Assembly (NCBI RefSeq): GCF_014844055.1
Contig: NZ_CP062167.1
Span: 945,501-1,009,500 of the forward strand
Direction of reading: 5' to 3'
DNA: 64,000 bases
Source: Aureimonas sp. OT7
GTDB lineage: Bacteria > Pseudomonadota > Alphaproteobacteria > Rhizobiales > Rhizobiaceae
Below the pieces are notes generated by a model. That model was not told the DNA's origin. It saw nothing but the letters and a program-made list of their open reading frames with translations, and made no database searches. Of this stretch, positions 24,653 through 36,147 are shown one piece after another. The translations under genes were made by a program, and so were the position numbers. How positions within the stretch are numbered: the first letter of the stretch is position 1; every line of letters starts with the position of its first letter.

Positions 24653-25231
24653 TCATGCCGGAACGGCCGCATGCTCCGGTGCGCGGCGCGATACCGGTTC
24701 CCCCAGTTTGAACGCTTCTTCCAGGAGATAGGGGCCGCCACCAACGGAATCGCGCGACGAGTAGAGCACGAAGCGACCCACCTGGAAGGACGGCGAGCGA
24801 AAATTGCCCCGTCCGGACAGATAGCGCGCGACGTCCTCGCCCTTTGGGTGGCGCAGCCGCGCCAGCGTCACATGCGGTACGAATTTTTGCGCGTTGGGTG
24901 CGATGCCGGCCCTGCGGCATGCCCGGTCGACATCGGCCTGCAGCGTGTCCAGCCCGGGCGAGGGGACCGCCCCGGCATAGATGGAATGCGGCTTCTTCGA
25001 CCCGAAGGCGCCAACTCCGCGCAACGTCAACTCGAAACTCGGGCGAGCGACCCGGTCGAGTTCGGCGACCACTTCGTCCGCGGTGCGGCAATCGACATCG
25101 CCGATGAAGCGCAGGGTCAGATGGTAGTTTTCGGTGTCGATCCACCGCGCGGACGGCAGCCCGCCCCTGAGGAAGGATAGACAGAGCGCCGCATCCCGCG
25201 GGATCTCGATGGCAGTGAACAGTCGCGGCAT
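24653..25231 (-). CDS. thpR: RNA 2',3'-cyclic phosphodiesterase (2'-5' RNA ligase family)
   Basis: A 192-aa member of the 2H phosphoesterase family with both HxTx motifs, His37-Leu-Thr39-Leu and His120-Val-Thr122-Leu. ThpR hydrolyses RNA 2',3'-cyclic phosphates and can ligate tRNA halves in vitro. The start RLFTAIEIP is canonical for the family. Length is normal (about 180-195 aa). Confidence 0.95.
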   Translation of the reverse strand: MPRLFTAIEIPRDAALCLSFLRGGLPSARWIDTENYHLTLRFIGDVDCRTADEVVAELDRVARPSFELTLRGVGAFGSKKPHSIYAGAVPSPGLDTLQADVDRACRRAGIAPNAQKFVPHVTLARLRHPKGEDVARYLSGRGNFRSPSFQVGRFVLYSSRDSVGGGPYLLEEAFKLGEPVSRRAPEHAAVPA

Positions 25232-25318
25232 GAAGTGTTTCCTTCTGCTTCGAGCATGTCTCGCACTTTGGAAAGGGAATCACTCAATCGGTTTCACCGC
25301 AAGCACCGCACTGCGATA

Positions 25319-25981
25319 TCATGGGGAAATCCCGCGATGCTGCTGAATGAGGGGTTCGACGCTGGGCAGGATCCGCCGCACGATCTCGGCGATCCCATCG
25401 CCGGTCGGGTGCATGTAGTCGGCCTGGTTCAGGCGCGTGACACCGGCCACCCCATCCAGGAAGAACGGATAGAAGGGCACATCGTATTGCCGTGCGATAT
25501 CCGGAAAGATCGGGTTGAAGGCGCTTGCGAACTCTTCGCCCATGTTCGGCGGCGCCAGCATTCCGGTCAGGAGCACGCTGGTATCCGCACGTGCCTTCAG
25601 GCGCGCGACGATGTCGGACAGGTTCGCTCGGGTGATGTCGGGCTGGATTCCGCGCAATGCGTCGTTGGCCCCCAGTTCCACGATGACGATGTCGGCACTG
25701 TCCGGCACCGACCAATCCAGCCGGGCCAGGCCTCCGGTGGTCGTGTCGCCGGACACGCCGGCATTGACGACCCGCACATCGTATCCCTTATCCCGCAAGG
25801 CCGCTTCGAGCTGGTCCGGAAACGCCTCGCCCGGGCCCACGCCATAGCCCGCCGAAAGGCTGTCGCCAAAGGCGACGATTTCCACCGGGCCCGCCTCCTG
25901 CGCCCTCGCAGTCGCAAAAAAGTGAGGGGACAAAAGCAAAAGGGCGGCCAGCACGGGGACCAGGAAGTGATTTTGCCGCAT
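25319..25981 (-). CDS. Periplasmic SGNH/GDSL arylesterase (TesA type)
   Basis: A 220-aa secreted hydrolase: signal peptide 1-27 ending ATARAQ; block I FGDSLSAGYG with nucleophile Ser41; block II VNAGVSGDTTTGG; block III VELGANDALRG; and block V DYMHPTGDG with the catalytic Asp and His near 192-195. It hydrolyses aryl or thio esters. As in many Proteobacteria it is divergent from a YbbA/YbbP-type ABC exporter, with a 79-bp gap, a conserved gene triad. Confidence 0.95.
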   Translation of the reverse strand: MRQNHFLVPVLAALLLLSPHFFATARAQEAGPVEIVAFGDSLSAGYGVGPGEAFPDQLEAALRDKGYDVRVVNAGVSGDTTTGGLARLDWSVPDSADIVIVELGANDALRGIQPDITRANLSDIVARLKARADTSVLLTGMLAPPNMGEEFASAFNPIFPDIARQYDVPFYPFFLDGVAGVTRLNQADYMHPTGDGIAEIVRRILPSVEPLIQQHRGISP

Positions 25982-26060
25982 TCGATACCCATATCCCGTT
26001 TTCGAGGCGCCTTGATGGCGTTATCCTCCATGGTCCGCAGGCATATAGGATGACGGCGTC

Positions 26061-26756
26061 TTGGCTGAAATGGCGATCCGGTTACGAAATGTTCACCTGA
26101 CCTTGGGCGCCGGCGGCAGCGCGGTCCATGTACTCAAGGGGATGGAGCTGACGGTCGGGCGGGGCGAATCGCTTGGCGTCGTCGGCCCGTCGGGCTCCGG
26201 TAAATCGACTTTGCTGATGGTCCTGGCCGGGCTCGAGCGGGCCGATTCCGGCCTCGTCGAAGTTGCCGGTCAGTCGCTCGAAGGCCTTTCCGAAGACAGG
26301 CTGGCGGCCTTTCGCGGGCGCAATATCGGCATCGTCTTCCAGTCGTTCCACCTCATTCCCAACATGACGGCCATCGAAAACGTCGCCGTGCCGCTGGAAC
26401 TGGCGGGGGCGCCGGATGCTTTCGCCCGGGCCGCCCGGGAACTGGAGGCTGTGGGCCTCGGCCATCGCCTCGATCATTATCCGGGGGCGCTTTCGGGTGG
26501 CGAGCAGCAGCGCGTAGCGCTGGCAAGGGCCCTTGCGCCGGAGCCGGCGATCCTGATCGCCGACGAGCCGACGGGCAATCTCGATGCCGAAACCGGCCGC
26601 CTCGTGGCGGACCTTCTGTTTTCGGAGGTTCGGCGTCGGCACATGACCATGGTTCTCGTCACGCACGATGCCGCGCTGGCGGCGCGCTGCGCCCGCCAGG
26701 TCTCGGTGCGCGACGGGCGCATCCAGGGCACGAACGCTCCGGTGCAGGCCGCATGA
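26061..26756 (+). CDS. ABC exporter ATP-binding protein (YbbA/LolD type)
   Basis: A 231-aa MacB-type ATPase: Walker A GPSGSGKST (42-50), Q-loop IVFQSFHLIPNMTAIENV, signature LSGGEQQRVALARAL near 145-159, and Walker B ILIADEPTGNLD. The partner permease overlaps the end by 4 bp. The pair resembles E. coli YbbA-YbbP, mechanotransmission-type transporters thought to act on envelope lipids or lipoproteins. TTG 26061 has an AGGATG site upstream; ATG 26070 is the alternative start. Confidence 0.94.
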   Translation: MAEMAIRLRNVHLTLGAGGSAVHVLKGMELTVGRGESLGVVGPSGSGKSTLLMVLAGLERADSGLVEVAGQSLEGLSEDRLAAFRGRNIGIVFQSFHLIPNMTAIENVAVPLELAGAPDAFARAARELEAVGLGHRLDHYPGALSGGEQQRVALARALAPEPAILIADEPTGNLDAETGRLVADLLFSEVRRRHMTMVLVTHDAALAARCARQVSVRDGRIQGTNAPVQAA

Positions 26757-29341
26757 GCGCGCTGGCCGGCAATGAAGCGGCAGGCGCCGTGCGTCCACCG
26801 GCGCGGCCGGCGGGAAATCTTCGGCTGGCGCTGCGCTTCGCCCTTCGGGAAATGCGCGGCGGCCTGTCGGGCTTCATCATCTTTCTTGCCTGCCTGACGC
26901 TGGGCGTCGCCTCCATCGCCGCCGTCAACTCCGTCTCCCGCATGATGACCGAGGCCATCGAGCGCGAGGGCCGCATCATCCTCGGCGGCGATATCCGCTT
27001 CAGCCTGCCGCAGCGCCAGGCCAGCGAAGAGGAGCGCGCCTTCCTGGAAGCGGCCGGGCCGGTGGGCGAAAGTGCGCAGCTGCGCTCCATGGCGCGGCTG
27101 GCCGATGGCCGCGACCAGACCATCAGCGAGGTCAAGGCAGTCGATGGGGCCTATCCGCTCTACGGTGCTGTCGAGACCGATTCCGACGCTTCCCTTGCCG
27201 AGCTTCTGGCCGATCGGGACGGTGTTGCCGGCGCGGTGGCCGCGCCCGAGCTGTTCACGCGGCTGGACATCGCCCCCGGAGCGCGCATACGCGTCGGGTC
27301 GCAGGAGTTCGAGCTGCGCGCCCGGCTGCTGACGGAACCGGACCGGCTCTCCGATGGCTTCGTCTTCGCACCGCGCCTGATGATCGGGCTCGATGCCCTG
27401 CAGCGCACGGGGCTGTTGCAGCCCGGCAGCCTCGTTGAATACGACTATAAAGTCAGGCTTCCTGACGGTGTCACCGCCGCTCAGGTGACGGAGCAGGCCG
27501 AGGCGCGCTTTCCGGAAGCGGGCTGGAGCATACGGCCCTACGACCGTGCCGCGCCCGCCCTGCAGCGCAATATCGAGCGCTTCTCGCAGTTCCTGACGCT
27601 CGTCGGACTGACGGCGCTGATCGTGGGCGGCGTCGGCATAGCCAACGCCGTCAACGCCTATCTGGATTCCAAGCGCACCGTCATCGCCACCTTCAAGAGC
27701 CTCGGCGGCGGCGGCAATTTCGTCGTGTCCATCTATCTCATCCAGGTCCTGGCGCTGGCCAGCATCGGCGTAGCGCTGGGGCTCGCTCTGGGTGCGATCG
27801 CCCCCTTCGTCGCTGCCGGCTTCCTGGAGGCGGCCATCCCGGTGGAAACGCGGCCGGAAGTCTATCCCGTGGCGCTTCTGGTCGCGGCGGCGTTCGGCTA
27901 CATGACGGCGCTTGCCTTCGCCCTCCTGCCGCTTGGGCGCACCCGCGACATCGGTGCCGCCGCCCTGTTCCGCGATACCGGCGCCGGCGGCGGCCTGCGG
28001 ATGCACTGGCCGTTCCTGGCCGGGGCGCTCGGCCTTGCGGTGCTGGTTTCGGCCATCGCGCTGTTCATGGCAGACGATCGGCGGATCGCCGGCATCTTCC
28101 TGGCATCCACGGCCGTCGCCTTCGTCATCCTGCGCGTGGTGGCGCTGGCCATCCAGTGGCTGGCCCGCGCCGAGCCGCGCGTACGCTCCACCGCACTGCG
28201 CCTTGCCATCGGCAACATCCACCGCCCGGGGGCGCTGACCTCCTCGGTGGTGCTGTCCCTGGGGCTGGGGCTGACGCTGCTGGTCACGCTGGCGACCATC
28301 GACAATAATTTGCGCAACGAAATCAGCACCAACCTGGCCGAACGGGCCCCCAATTTCTTCTTCTTCGATATCCAGTCGGCCGAGGCGCAGGGCTTCGGCG
28401 AGGCGGTGCTGGCATTGGCCCCCGGCAGCGAGCTGGAATCCGTGCCGATGCTGCGCGGGCGCATCGTCGAGCTGAATGGCACCAATGTCCGGGACATGGC
28501 CATACCGGCGGAAGGCGCATGGGTGCTGCGCGGCGACAGGGGCCTGACCTATTCCACGCAGATGCCGCCGGCCTCCACCCTGACGGAGGGAGAGTGGTGG
28601 CCGGCCGACTACGCCGGCGAAAACCTCGTGTCCTTCGCGGCGGAAGAGGCCGGACAACTGGGGCTGAAGATCGGCGACACGGTCACCGTCAACGTGCTTG
28701 GCCGCAATGTTACCGCACGCATCGCCAATCTGCGCCGTGTCGAATGGCAAAGCCTGTCGATCAACTTCGTCATGGTCTTCTCGCCCAATACGTTCGCCGG
28801 CGCGCCGCACACCGCGCTGGCGACCCTGCGCATGGGCGAAGATACGCCCGAGGCCGAGCAAGCCGTTCTGCGCGGCCTCGGCGACGATTTCCCCGCCGTG
28901 ACCGCGGTGCGGGTACGCGACGCGCTGGATGCCGTCAATCAGATCATCGCGCAACTGGCCCTGGCCATCCGGGCGGCCGCGGCGGTGGCGCTGGTGGCTT
29001 CCGTCTTCGTGCTGGCCGGGGCTCTGGCGGCCGGCAATCGCGGGCGCGTACACGACGCCGTCGTGCTGAAGACGCTGGGCGCCACACGCGCCACGCTCAT
29101 CCGCGCCTATGTCACGGAATATCTGCTGCTCGGTGTCGGCACGGCGGTCTTCGCCATCGGCGCAGGCGCGCTCGCCTCGTCCTTCGTGGTCTCCACCATC
29201 ATGCAGTTGCCTTACCGCTTCGACTGGGGCGTGGGACTTGCGACGCTTCTGGTCTCGCTTCTCCTGACCATCGGCCTTGGCCTTGCGGGCACATGGCGGG
29301 TGCTGGGACGCAAGGCCGCGCCGGTGTTGCGGACACTCTAG
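26753..29341 (+). CDS. FtsX-like ABC permease (YbbP type)
   Basis: An 862-aa inner-membrane protein with an N-terminal helix (about 40-62), a periplasmic MacB-PCD-like region, three helices near 275-400, further helices near 415-470, a second periplasmic region and three C-terminal helices (from about 735). The duplicated FtsX layout and length of about 800-860 match YbbP. It starts inside the end of the ATPase gene (ATGA). The 1024-codon antisense frame opposite it is a GC shadow. Confidence 0.94.
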   Translation: MSALAGNEAAGAVRPPARPAGNLRLALRFALREMRGGLSGFIIFLACLTLGVASIAAVNSVSRMMTEAIEREGRIILGGDIRFSLPQRQASEEERAFLEAAGPVGESAQLRSMARLADGRDQTISEVKAVDGAYPLYGAVETDSDASLAELLADRDGVAGAVAAPELFTRLDIAPGARIRVGSQEFELRARLLTEPDRLSDGFVFAPRLMIGLDALQRTGLLQPGSLVEYDYKVRLPDGVTAAQVTEQAEARFPEAGWSIRPYDRAAPALQRNIERFSQFLTLVGLTALIVGGVGIANAVNAYLDSKRTVIATFKSLGGGGNFVVSIYLIQVLALASIGVALGLALGAIAPFVAAGFLEAAIPVETRPEVYPVALLVAAAFGYMTALAFALLPLGRTRDIGAAALFRDTGAGGGLRMHWPFLAGALGLAVLVSAIALFMADDRRIAGIFLASTAVAFVILRVVALAIQWLARAEPRVRSTALRLAIGNIHRPGALTSSVVLSLGLGLTLLVTLATIDNNLRNEISTNLAERAPNFFFFDIQSAEAQGFGEAVLALAPGSELESVPMLRGRIVELNGTNVRDMAIPAEGAWVLRGDRGLTYSTQMPPASTLTEGEWWPADYAGENLVSFAAEEAGQLGLKIGDTVTVNVLGRNVTARIANLRRVEWQSLSINFVMVFSPNTFAGAPHTALATLRMGEDTPEAEQAVLRGLGDDFPAVTAVRVRDALDAVNQIIAQLALAIRAAAAVALVASVFVLAGALAAGNRGRVHDAVVLKTLGATRATLIRAYVTEYLLLGVGTAVFAIGAGALASSFVVSTIMQLPYRFDWGVGLATLLVSLLLTIGLGLAGTWRVLGRKAAPVLRTL

Positions 29342-29404
29342 GATCGGCGAAAGCCCCAGATAACGTAAATTTAATCGCCCGGAGGGGCACGGCAGCCGGT
29401 CTGC

Positions 29405-29438
29405 AACCTTGGATACCCTTGTATAGAGGAGCAAGGTT
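29405..29438 (+). ncRNA. Structured leader upstream of the Bax-inhibitor-1 gene (candidate ybhL leader)
   Basis: In the 208-bp gap before the BI-1 (YbhL) gene, AACCTTG (29405-29411) pairs with CAAGGTT (29432-29438) around an internal loop containing GGATACCCTTGTATAGAGG. A ybhL leader RNA motif has been described upstream of this gene family in alphaproteobacteria; I place this candidate by position and by the strong stem, not by alignment to the motif. Confidence 0.5.
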
Positions 29439-29549
29439 CCGCATATTTCAGGCAGGACTGCTGGGGGTTCCGCCAGCGGCGCCTCGGTGTGCGAGCCCGT
29501 CTTCGCGCCCGACACCGGACGGAACACGCAGAAAGGAATTAGGAAACCC

Positions 29550-30329
29550 ATGGCTGATTATCGGAATTACGGGGCACGCGTTCCCGCTGCCGGTAGCCGC
29601 GCCGACGCCACGATCGACCCGGGCCTGCGCGCCTACATGCTCAAGGTTTACAACCTTATGGCAATGGGTCTGGCGATCACGGGTGTGGCGGCCTACGGCC
29701 TGTTCATGATGGCCACCAGCGGCGCTCCCGTCGAAGGCGGCGCTCAGGTGCGCCCGGATCTCTGGCTGACGCCTCTCGGCATCGCCCTCTTCACCTCGCC
29801 TCTGCGCTGGGTGCTGATGCTGGCACCGCTGGCGCTGGTCTTCTTCCTGTCGTTCCGTGTCCACCGCATGTCGGTCGGCGCGGCACAGGCGACCTTCTGG
29901 GCTTATGCAGCGCTTGTCGGCCTGTCGCTGTCGACGATCTTCCTCGTCTTTACGCAGGAGTCGATCGTCCAGGTGTTCTTCATCACGGCGGCGGCCTTCG
30001 GCTCGCTCTCGCTGTGGGGCTACACCACCAAGCGTGACATCTCCGGCTGGGGCTCCTTCCTGTTCATGGGCCTCATCGGCGTGGTCATCGCCATGGTCGT
30101 CAACATCTTCCTCGCCTCGTCGGCGCTCGGCTTCGCCGTGTCGGTGATCGGCGTGCTGGTGTTCGCGGGTCTCACGGCCTACGACACGCAGCGCATCAAG
30201 GAGATGTATTACGAGGGCGACGACGTCCTGGCCGGTGGCCGCAAGGCCGTCATGGGCGCGCTCAGCCTCTACCTTAACTTCATCAACATGTTCATGATGC
30301 TGCTGCAGCTTTTCGGCAACCGCGAATAA
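29550..30329 (+). CDS. Bax inhibitor-1 / YccA-YbhL family membrane protein
   Basis: A 259-aa protein with seven predicted helices. BI-1 features: LRAYMLKVYNLMAMGLAITG near residues 25-45, the STIFLVFTQESIVQVFFITAAAFGSLSLWGYTTKRDI block near 130-165, and the C-terminal FAGLTAYDTQRIKEMYY and LSLYLNFINMFMMLLQLFG. The paired aspartates in AYDTQ... and FINM are those of the TMBIM calcium/proton leak fold. It has its own leader and terminator, so it is monocistronic. Confidence 0.95.
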   Translation: MADYRNYGARVPAAGSRADATIDPGLRAYMLKVYNLMAMGLAITGVAAYGLFMMATSGAPVEGGAQVRPDLWLTPLGIALFTSPLRWVLMLAPLALVFFLSFRVHRMSVGAAQATFWAYAALVGLSLSTIFLVFTQESIVQVFFITAAAFGSLSLWGYTTKRDISGWGSFLFMGLIGVVIAMVVNIFLASSALGFAVSVIGVLVFAGLTAYDTQRIKEMYYEGDDVLAGGRKAVMGALSLYLNFINMFMMLLQLFGNRE

Positions 30330-30357
30330 ACTGAACGCGCATCACGGCCTCATCGGA

Positions 30358-30384
30358 GGGCGGTCCGCAAGGGCCGCCCTTTTT
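30358..30384 (+). terminator. Rho-independent terminator after the BI-1 gene
   Basis: GGGCGG...CCGCCC stem with inner pairing around CCGCAAGG, followed directly by TTTTT, 28 nt past the stop. Confidence 0.9.
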
Positions 30385-30466
30385 CGTGCCGGCGCAAGGG
30401 CATGCGGATTGAAAGCCCGGTATGCACGGGCGTAGAAGCGTGGCGACACCGATGGGGAATCGATCC

Positions 30467-31021
30467 ATGAGCGCCTTTACCCTCCGCGACGCCACCCCGG
30501 CCGATATTCCGGCCATCACCGCGATCTATCGCCATGCGGTTCTGCACGGCACGGCAACCTTCGAGGTGACGCCGCCCGACGAGGCGGAGATGGCCGCCCG
30601 GATGCAGACGCTCCTGACCCAGAATTATCCGTACATCGTGGCGGTTTCGGCGGCGGGCGAGGTCGTCGCCTACGCCTATGCCGGCCCTTTCCGGGCCCGC
30701 CCGGCCTATCGCTGGTCGGTGGAGGATTCCATCTACATAGACCCCAGCCACCACGGCAAGGGCATCGGGCGCGCCTTGCTGATGCGTCTTCTGGAGCTGT
30801 GCACGGAAAAGGGCTTCCGCCAGATGATCGCCGTCATCGGCGGATCGGACCATGCCCCGTCGATCCGGCTGCACGAGCGCGCGGGTTTCGGCATGATCGG
30901 CGTGTTCGAAGGATCCGGCTTCAAGTTCGGCCGCTGGATCGACACCGTCTTCATGCAGATGCGCCTCGGCGATGGACGGCATTCCCTGCCCGACGAGCAC
31001 CGCTATCCCGGCACCCTGTAG
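30467..31021 (+). CDS. GNAT acetyltransferase, PAT (phosphinothricin N-acetyltransferase-like)
   Basis: A 184-aa GNAT protein: FTLRDATPADIPAITAIYRHAVLHGTATFEVTPP at the N-terminus, YAYAGPFRARPAYRWSVEDSIYIDPSHHGKGIGRALL (acetyl-CoA P-loop with the Q/H-x-x-G-x-G/A-type motif) near residues 65-105, and GFKFGRWIDTVFMQ near 150. That pattern is the Pat/YncA group, which acetylates phosphinothricin, methionine sulfone or related amino-acid analogs. The natural substrate is uncertain. ATG 30467 chosen as the start of the family fold. Confidence 0.92.
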   Translation: MSAFTLRDATPADIPAITAIYRHAVLHGTATFEVTPPDEAEMAARMQTLLTQNYPYIVAVSAAGEVVAYAYAGPFRARPAYRWSVEDSIYIDPSHHGKGIGRALLMRLLELCTEKGFRQMIAVIGGSDHAPSIRLHERAGFGMIGVFEGSGFKFGRWIDTVFMQMRLGDGRHSLPDEHRYPGTL

Positions 31022-31027
31022 CGCCGT

Positions 31028-31396
31028 TCAGCTTTTGGATGCCTTGTCGAGCACGCGGAGTACGCTGGACAGCTCGTGCCCTCGCTTCAAAACCGTGCCG
31101 CCGGCGCCGATGACGCTGTAGGCGCCCTGGCGACGCGCCAGGCGCGGGTCTTTCTCGACGCGGAACAGCGGCATTTCGCTGGTGCGGCGAAAGATCGAGA
31201 AGACGGCCCTGTCCTTGAGGGTATCGATGGCATAGTCGCGCCATTCTCCCGCCGCGACCATGCGGCCGTAGATGCGCAGGATCTCGGAAAGTTCTCGCCG
31301 GTCGAAGGAAACCACTGGAAGCGTGTCGGCGGGCCGGGCCATCGGAAATGTCAGAAGGTCCGCGGAGTGCCGTGACGTCTGATCGTCCAAAATCAT
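31028..31396 (-). CDS. DUF2794 family protein
   Basis: A 122-aa cytoplasmic protein highly typical of alphaproteobacteria: VVSFDRRELSEILRIYGRMVAAGEWRDYAID near residues 28-58, FSIFRRTSEMPLFRVEKDPRLARRQGAYSVI near 66-95, then LKRGHELSSVLRVLDK. Function unknown. The start is ATG 31396, with AGGGG close upstream; an internal Met at residue 19 could instead be used. Ends 6 nt from the convergent acetyltransferase. Confidence 0.9.
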   Translation of the reverse strand: MILDDQTSRHSADLLTFPMARPADTLPVVSFDRRELSEILRIYGRMVAAGEWRDYAIDTLKDRAVFSIFRRTSEMPLFRVEKDPRLARRQGAYSVIGAGGTVLKRGHELSSVLRVLDKASKS

Positions 31397-31485
31397 CCCC
31401 TGTCGAAGGGCTGCCGCTCAAACGCCGAGGCCGGCCCGAAGAGCGATGGTCTCACCAAAAGACGCAGGATGCAAACCGGCATGCG

Positions 31486-32280
31486 TCAGTCGTCGACAAA
31501 CTCCAGTTGCGCGGCCGCCAGGATGCGGCCCGGCGTGCCGGAGGCGTCGACGGCCTGCAACAGCACCGCGCAGCCGATGGCGCCGCGCGCTCCCTCCTGC
31601 AGCATGGAAACGGGAATGTCGATTTCCAGCGGCTTCGTCTCCGAGACCGTGCCCACTACCTTGAACTCCGAAACGGCATGCCGGTTCACGATATGGTGTC
31701 CGCTGTTCTCGCCCTTCAGGACGGGGGTTTCGATCCGGTCCTGATAGGTCACGAGAACCAGGATCGGCGGATTCTCCGTCGCGGGGCCTACCAGTTTCGC
31801 ACGGACCTGCAGCGTCTCGTCGACGACGTTCATGGCAACCCGCGCGAGCGCGTCCTGCCCCGTGGCAAGGGGAGACGACTTCAGCGCCTGCGAGATTTCC
31901 TTGTCGTGCGAGCCGATGAAATCTCCCGTGCCGTTGACGACGACCTGCGGCGTGTAGACCGAACTCATGCGGAACGCCTTGGCGTAGGAGCGCTGGCGCT
32001 CGGTGTTCTGCCGGGTCGCAAGCTGGTCCTTCCAGCCGATATAATCCCAGTAGTCGACATTGTAGGAGAGGGCGACGATTCCGTGTTCGTCGGACAGCCG
32101 CGCCAGCACATCGTCGGCCGGCGGGCACGAGGCGCAGCCCTGGCTGGTGAAGAGCTCGACCACCCCGCGAAAATCGTCCGAAGACGCGCTTTGCGCCATG
32201 GCCGGGCCCGTACCGAGCGTTCCCGCAAGGCCGGCAACCGCCAGTAACGTCCATAAGGGGGGCCGAGAAGTCGTCGTCAT
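31486..32280 (-). CDS. DUF1223 family thioredoxin-fold secreted protein
   Basis: A 264-aa protein with a signal peptide (1-29, ending PAMAQ) and the DUF1223 N-terminal core VVELFTSQGCASCPPADDVLARL, in which Cys49-x-x-Cys52 is a redox pair on a thioredoxin-like fold. VDYWDYIGWKDQLA and SVYTPQVVVNG (cis-Pro) follow. Probably a periplasmic disulfide-active protein; partner unknown. It is downstream of acnA in the order usual for Hyphomicrobiales. Confidence 0.93.
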   Translation of the reverse strand: MTTTSRPPLWTLLAVAGLAGTLGTGPAMAQSASSDDFRGVVELFTSQGCASCPPADDVLARLSDEHGIVALSYNVDYWDYIGWKDQLATRQNTERQRSYAKAFRMSSVYTPQVVVNGTGDFIGSHDKEISQALKSSPLATGQDALARVAMNVVDETLQVRAKLVGPATENPPILVLVTYQDRIETPVLKGENSGHHIVNRHAVSEFKVVGTVSETKPLEIDIPVSMLQEGARGAIGCAVLLQAVDASGTPGRILAAAQLEFVDD

Positions 32281-32358
32281 GCGCGAAACCTACTGGCGGG
32301 CGTCGACACCCACCAGTCAAATCGGGGTGAAACGCCCTGACCCCCGCAGGAGAAGAAT

Positions 32359-32380
32359 GGGGCGGCCGCAAGGCCGCCCC
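32359..32380 (-). terminator. Hairpin terminator after acnA
   Basis: GGGGCGGCC-gcaa-GGCCGCCCC, a 9-bp GC stem 29 nt past the acnA stop on the minus strand, followed by ATTCTTCT, a weak U-tract. Confidence 0.75.
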
Positions 32381-32409
32381 TTCATGGTCCTGTCAATGGG
32401 CCGTCGGCC

Positions 32410-35166
<2,757 letters not shown>

Positions 35167-35481
35167 GGGCTCTCGTTCCTTCTCGAACCAAAGTGATGTC
35201 CGAAAGGCGAACGCCAGTCGCGCCCGCGGAATTGAGCGCGTTTGGTACTGCGGGTACGACCATTTCCGCTCGTCCGCCTCCGCGCCTGCCTGAAGAGGCA
35301 GGAAGCATGAGATCGGCGCTGTTGATCCACGCCGGTCGCTGGTGTGGTTGGCGCCCTTATAGGCAAGTTTGTAATCGCTATAAAGGGGCAAGACGCGTCG
35401 TGGCGCTATTTTTGCGGCACCCCTTGCATTGTCCGCGGCCAGGGGACAGGACAGGGCATAAGCGGGTTTGGCGGGGGCAAA
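35167..35481. other. 315-bp divergent promoter region between acnA and ccmA
   Basis: No gene is credible here. A TATAAG-type hexamer on the acnA side (minus, near 35357-35362) and a GCTATAAAGG sequence (plus, near 35378-35387) are the only promoter-like elements I see. No clear operator. Confidence 0.5.
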
Positions 35482-36147
35482 GTGGTTGAACTGAGGCTCG
35501 AAGGCGTGGTGATCGGCCGTCAGGCCCGTGCGCTCGGCCCTCCGCTCAGCCTGGCGCTCCGCCGGGGCGATGCGCTCGTCGTCAGCGGGCCCAACGGTGC
35601 CGGGAAATCCACCCTTCTCAGGACCCTCGCGGGCCTCACTCCCGCGCTGGCCGGCCGCATCAGCGTCGGCGGCCTGAACGCGCCCGATGGAGAACCGGCC
35701 ACCCATCCGGGCCAGGTGTGCCATTACATCGGCCATCGCAACGGGCTCAAGCCGCTCGAGACGCTCGCGCGCAACGTCGCATTCTGGCGCGATTTCCTGG
35801 ATGGAGGCCGGACCGGCGTGGATGAGGCGCTGGCGGCCTTCGACCTGCAGCCGCTGGCCGCCATTCCGGCTGGCTACCTGTCCGCCGGCCAGCAACGCCG
35901 CGCGGCGCTGTGCCGGCTTCTGGCGGCATGGCGGCCCTTATGGCTGCTGGACGAGCCGACGAACGCCCTGGATACCGCGTCGCAGGCGCTGTTTGCGCGG
36001 GTGGTCGCCGGGCACCTCGCCAAGGGCGGCATCGTGGTCGCGGCGACCCACCAGCCCCTGGAACTCGGTCCGGCGCGTGAACTGGTCCTCGCCGCCCGTC
36101 AGGCCGATACGGGCGACGGGCAGCCGGCAGAGGACTGGCAATGGTGA
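35482..36147 (+). CDS. ccmA: Haem exporter ATP-binding protein CcmA
   Basis: A 221-aa ATPase: Walker [10 protein letters not shown] (36-44), [15 protein letters not shown] signature near 131-145 (the LSAGQ variant typical of CcmA), Walker [13 protein letters not shown], and H-switch ATHQPL. With CcmB, CcmC and CcmD it releases haem-loaded CcmE for cytochrome c maturation. No ATG is available at the fold start; GTG 35482 (VVELRLEGV) is used. Overlaps ccmB by 7 bp. Confidence 0.95.
   Translation: MVELRLEGVVIGRQARALGPPLSLALRRGDALVVSGPNGAGKSTLLRTLAGLTPALAGRISVGGLNAPDGEPATHPGQVCHYIGHRNGLKPLETLARNVAFWRDFLDGGRTGVDEALAAFDLQPLAAIPAGYLSAGQQRRAALCRLLAAWRPLWLLDEPTNALDTASQALFARVVAGHLAKGGIVVAATHQPLELGPARELVLAARQADTGDGQPAEDWQW

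Noticed and set aside
26477..29551. 1024-codon open frame antisense to the YbbA/YbbP exporter genes
   Set aside because: It mirrors two clearly recognised ABC genes, is low in credible motifs and arises from third-position GC bias.
35167..35895. 243-codon N-terminal extension of aconitase
   Set aside because: It overlaps ccmA on the other strand and lacks homology to aconitase; GTG 35166 with a ribosome site gives the family N-terminus.
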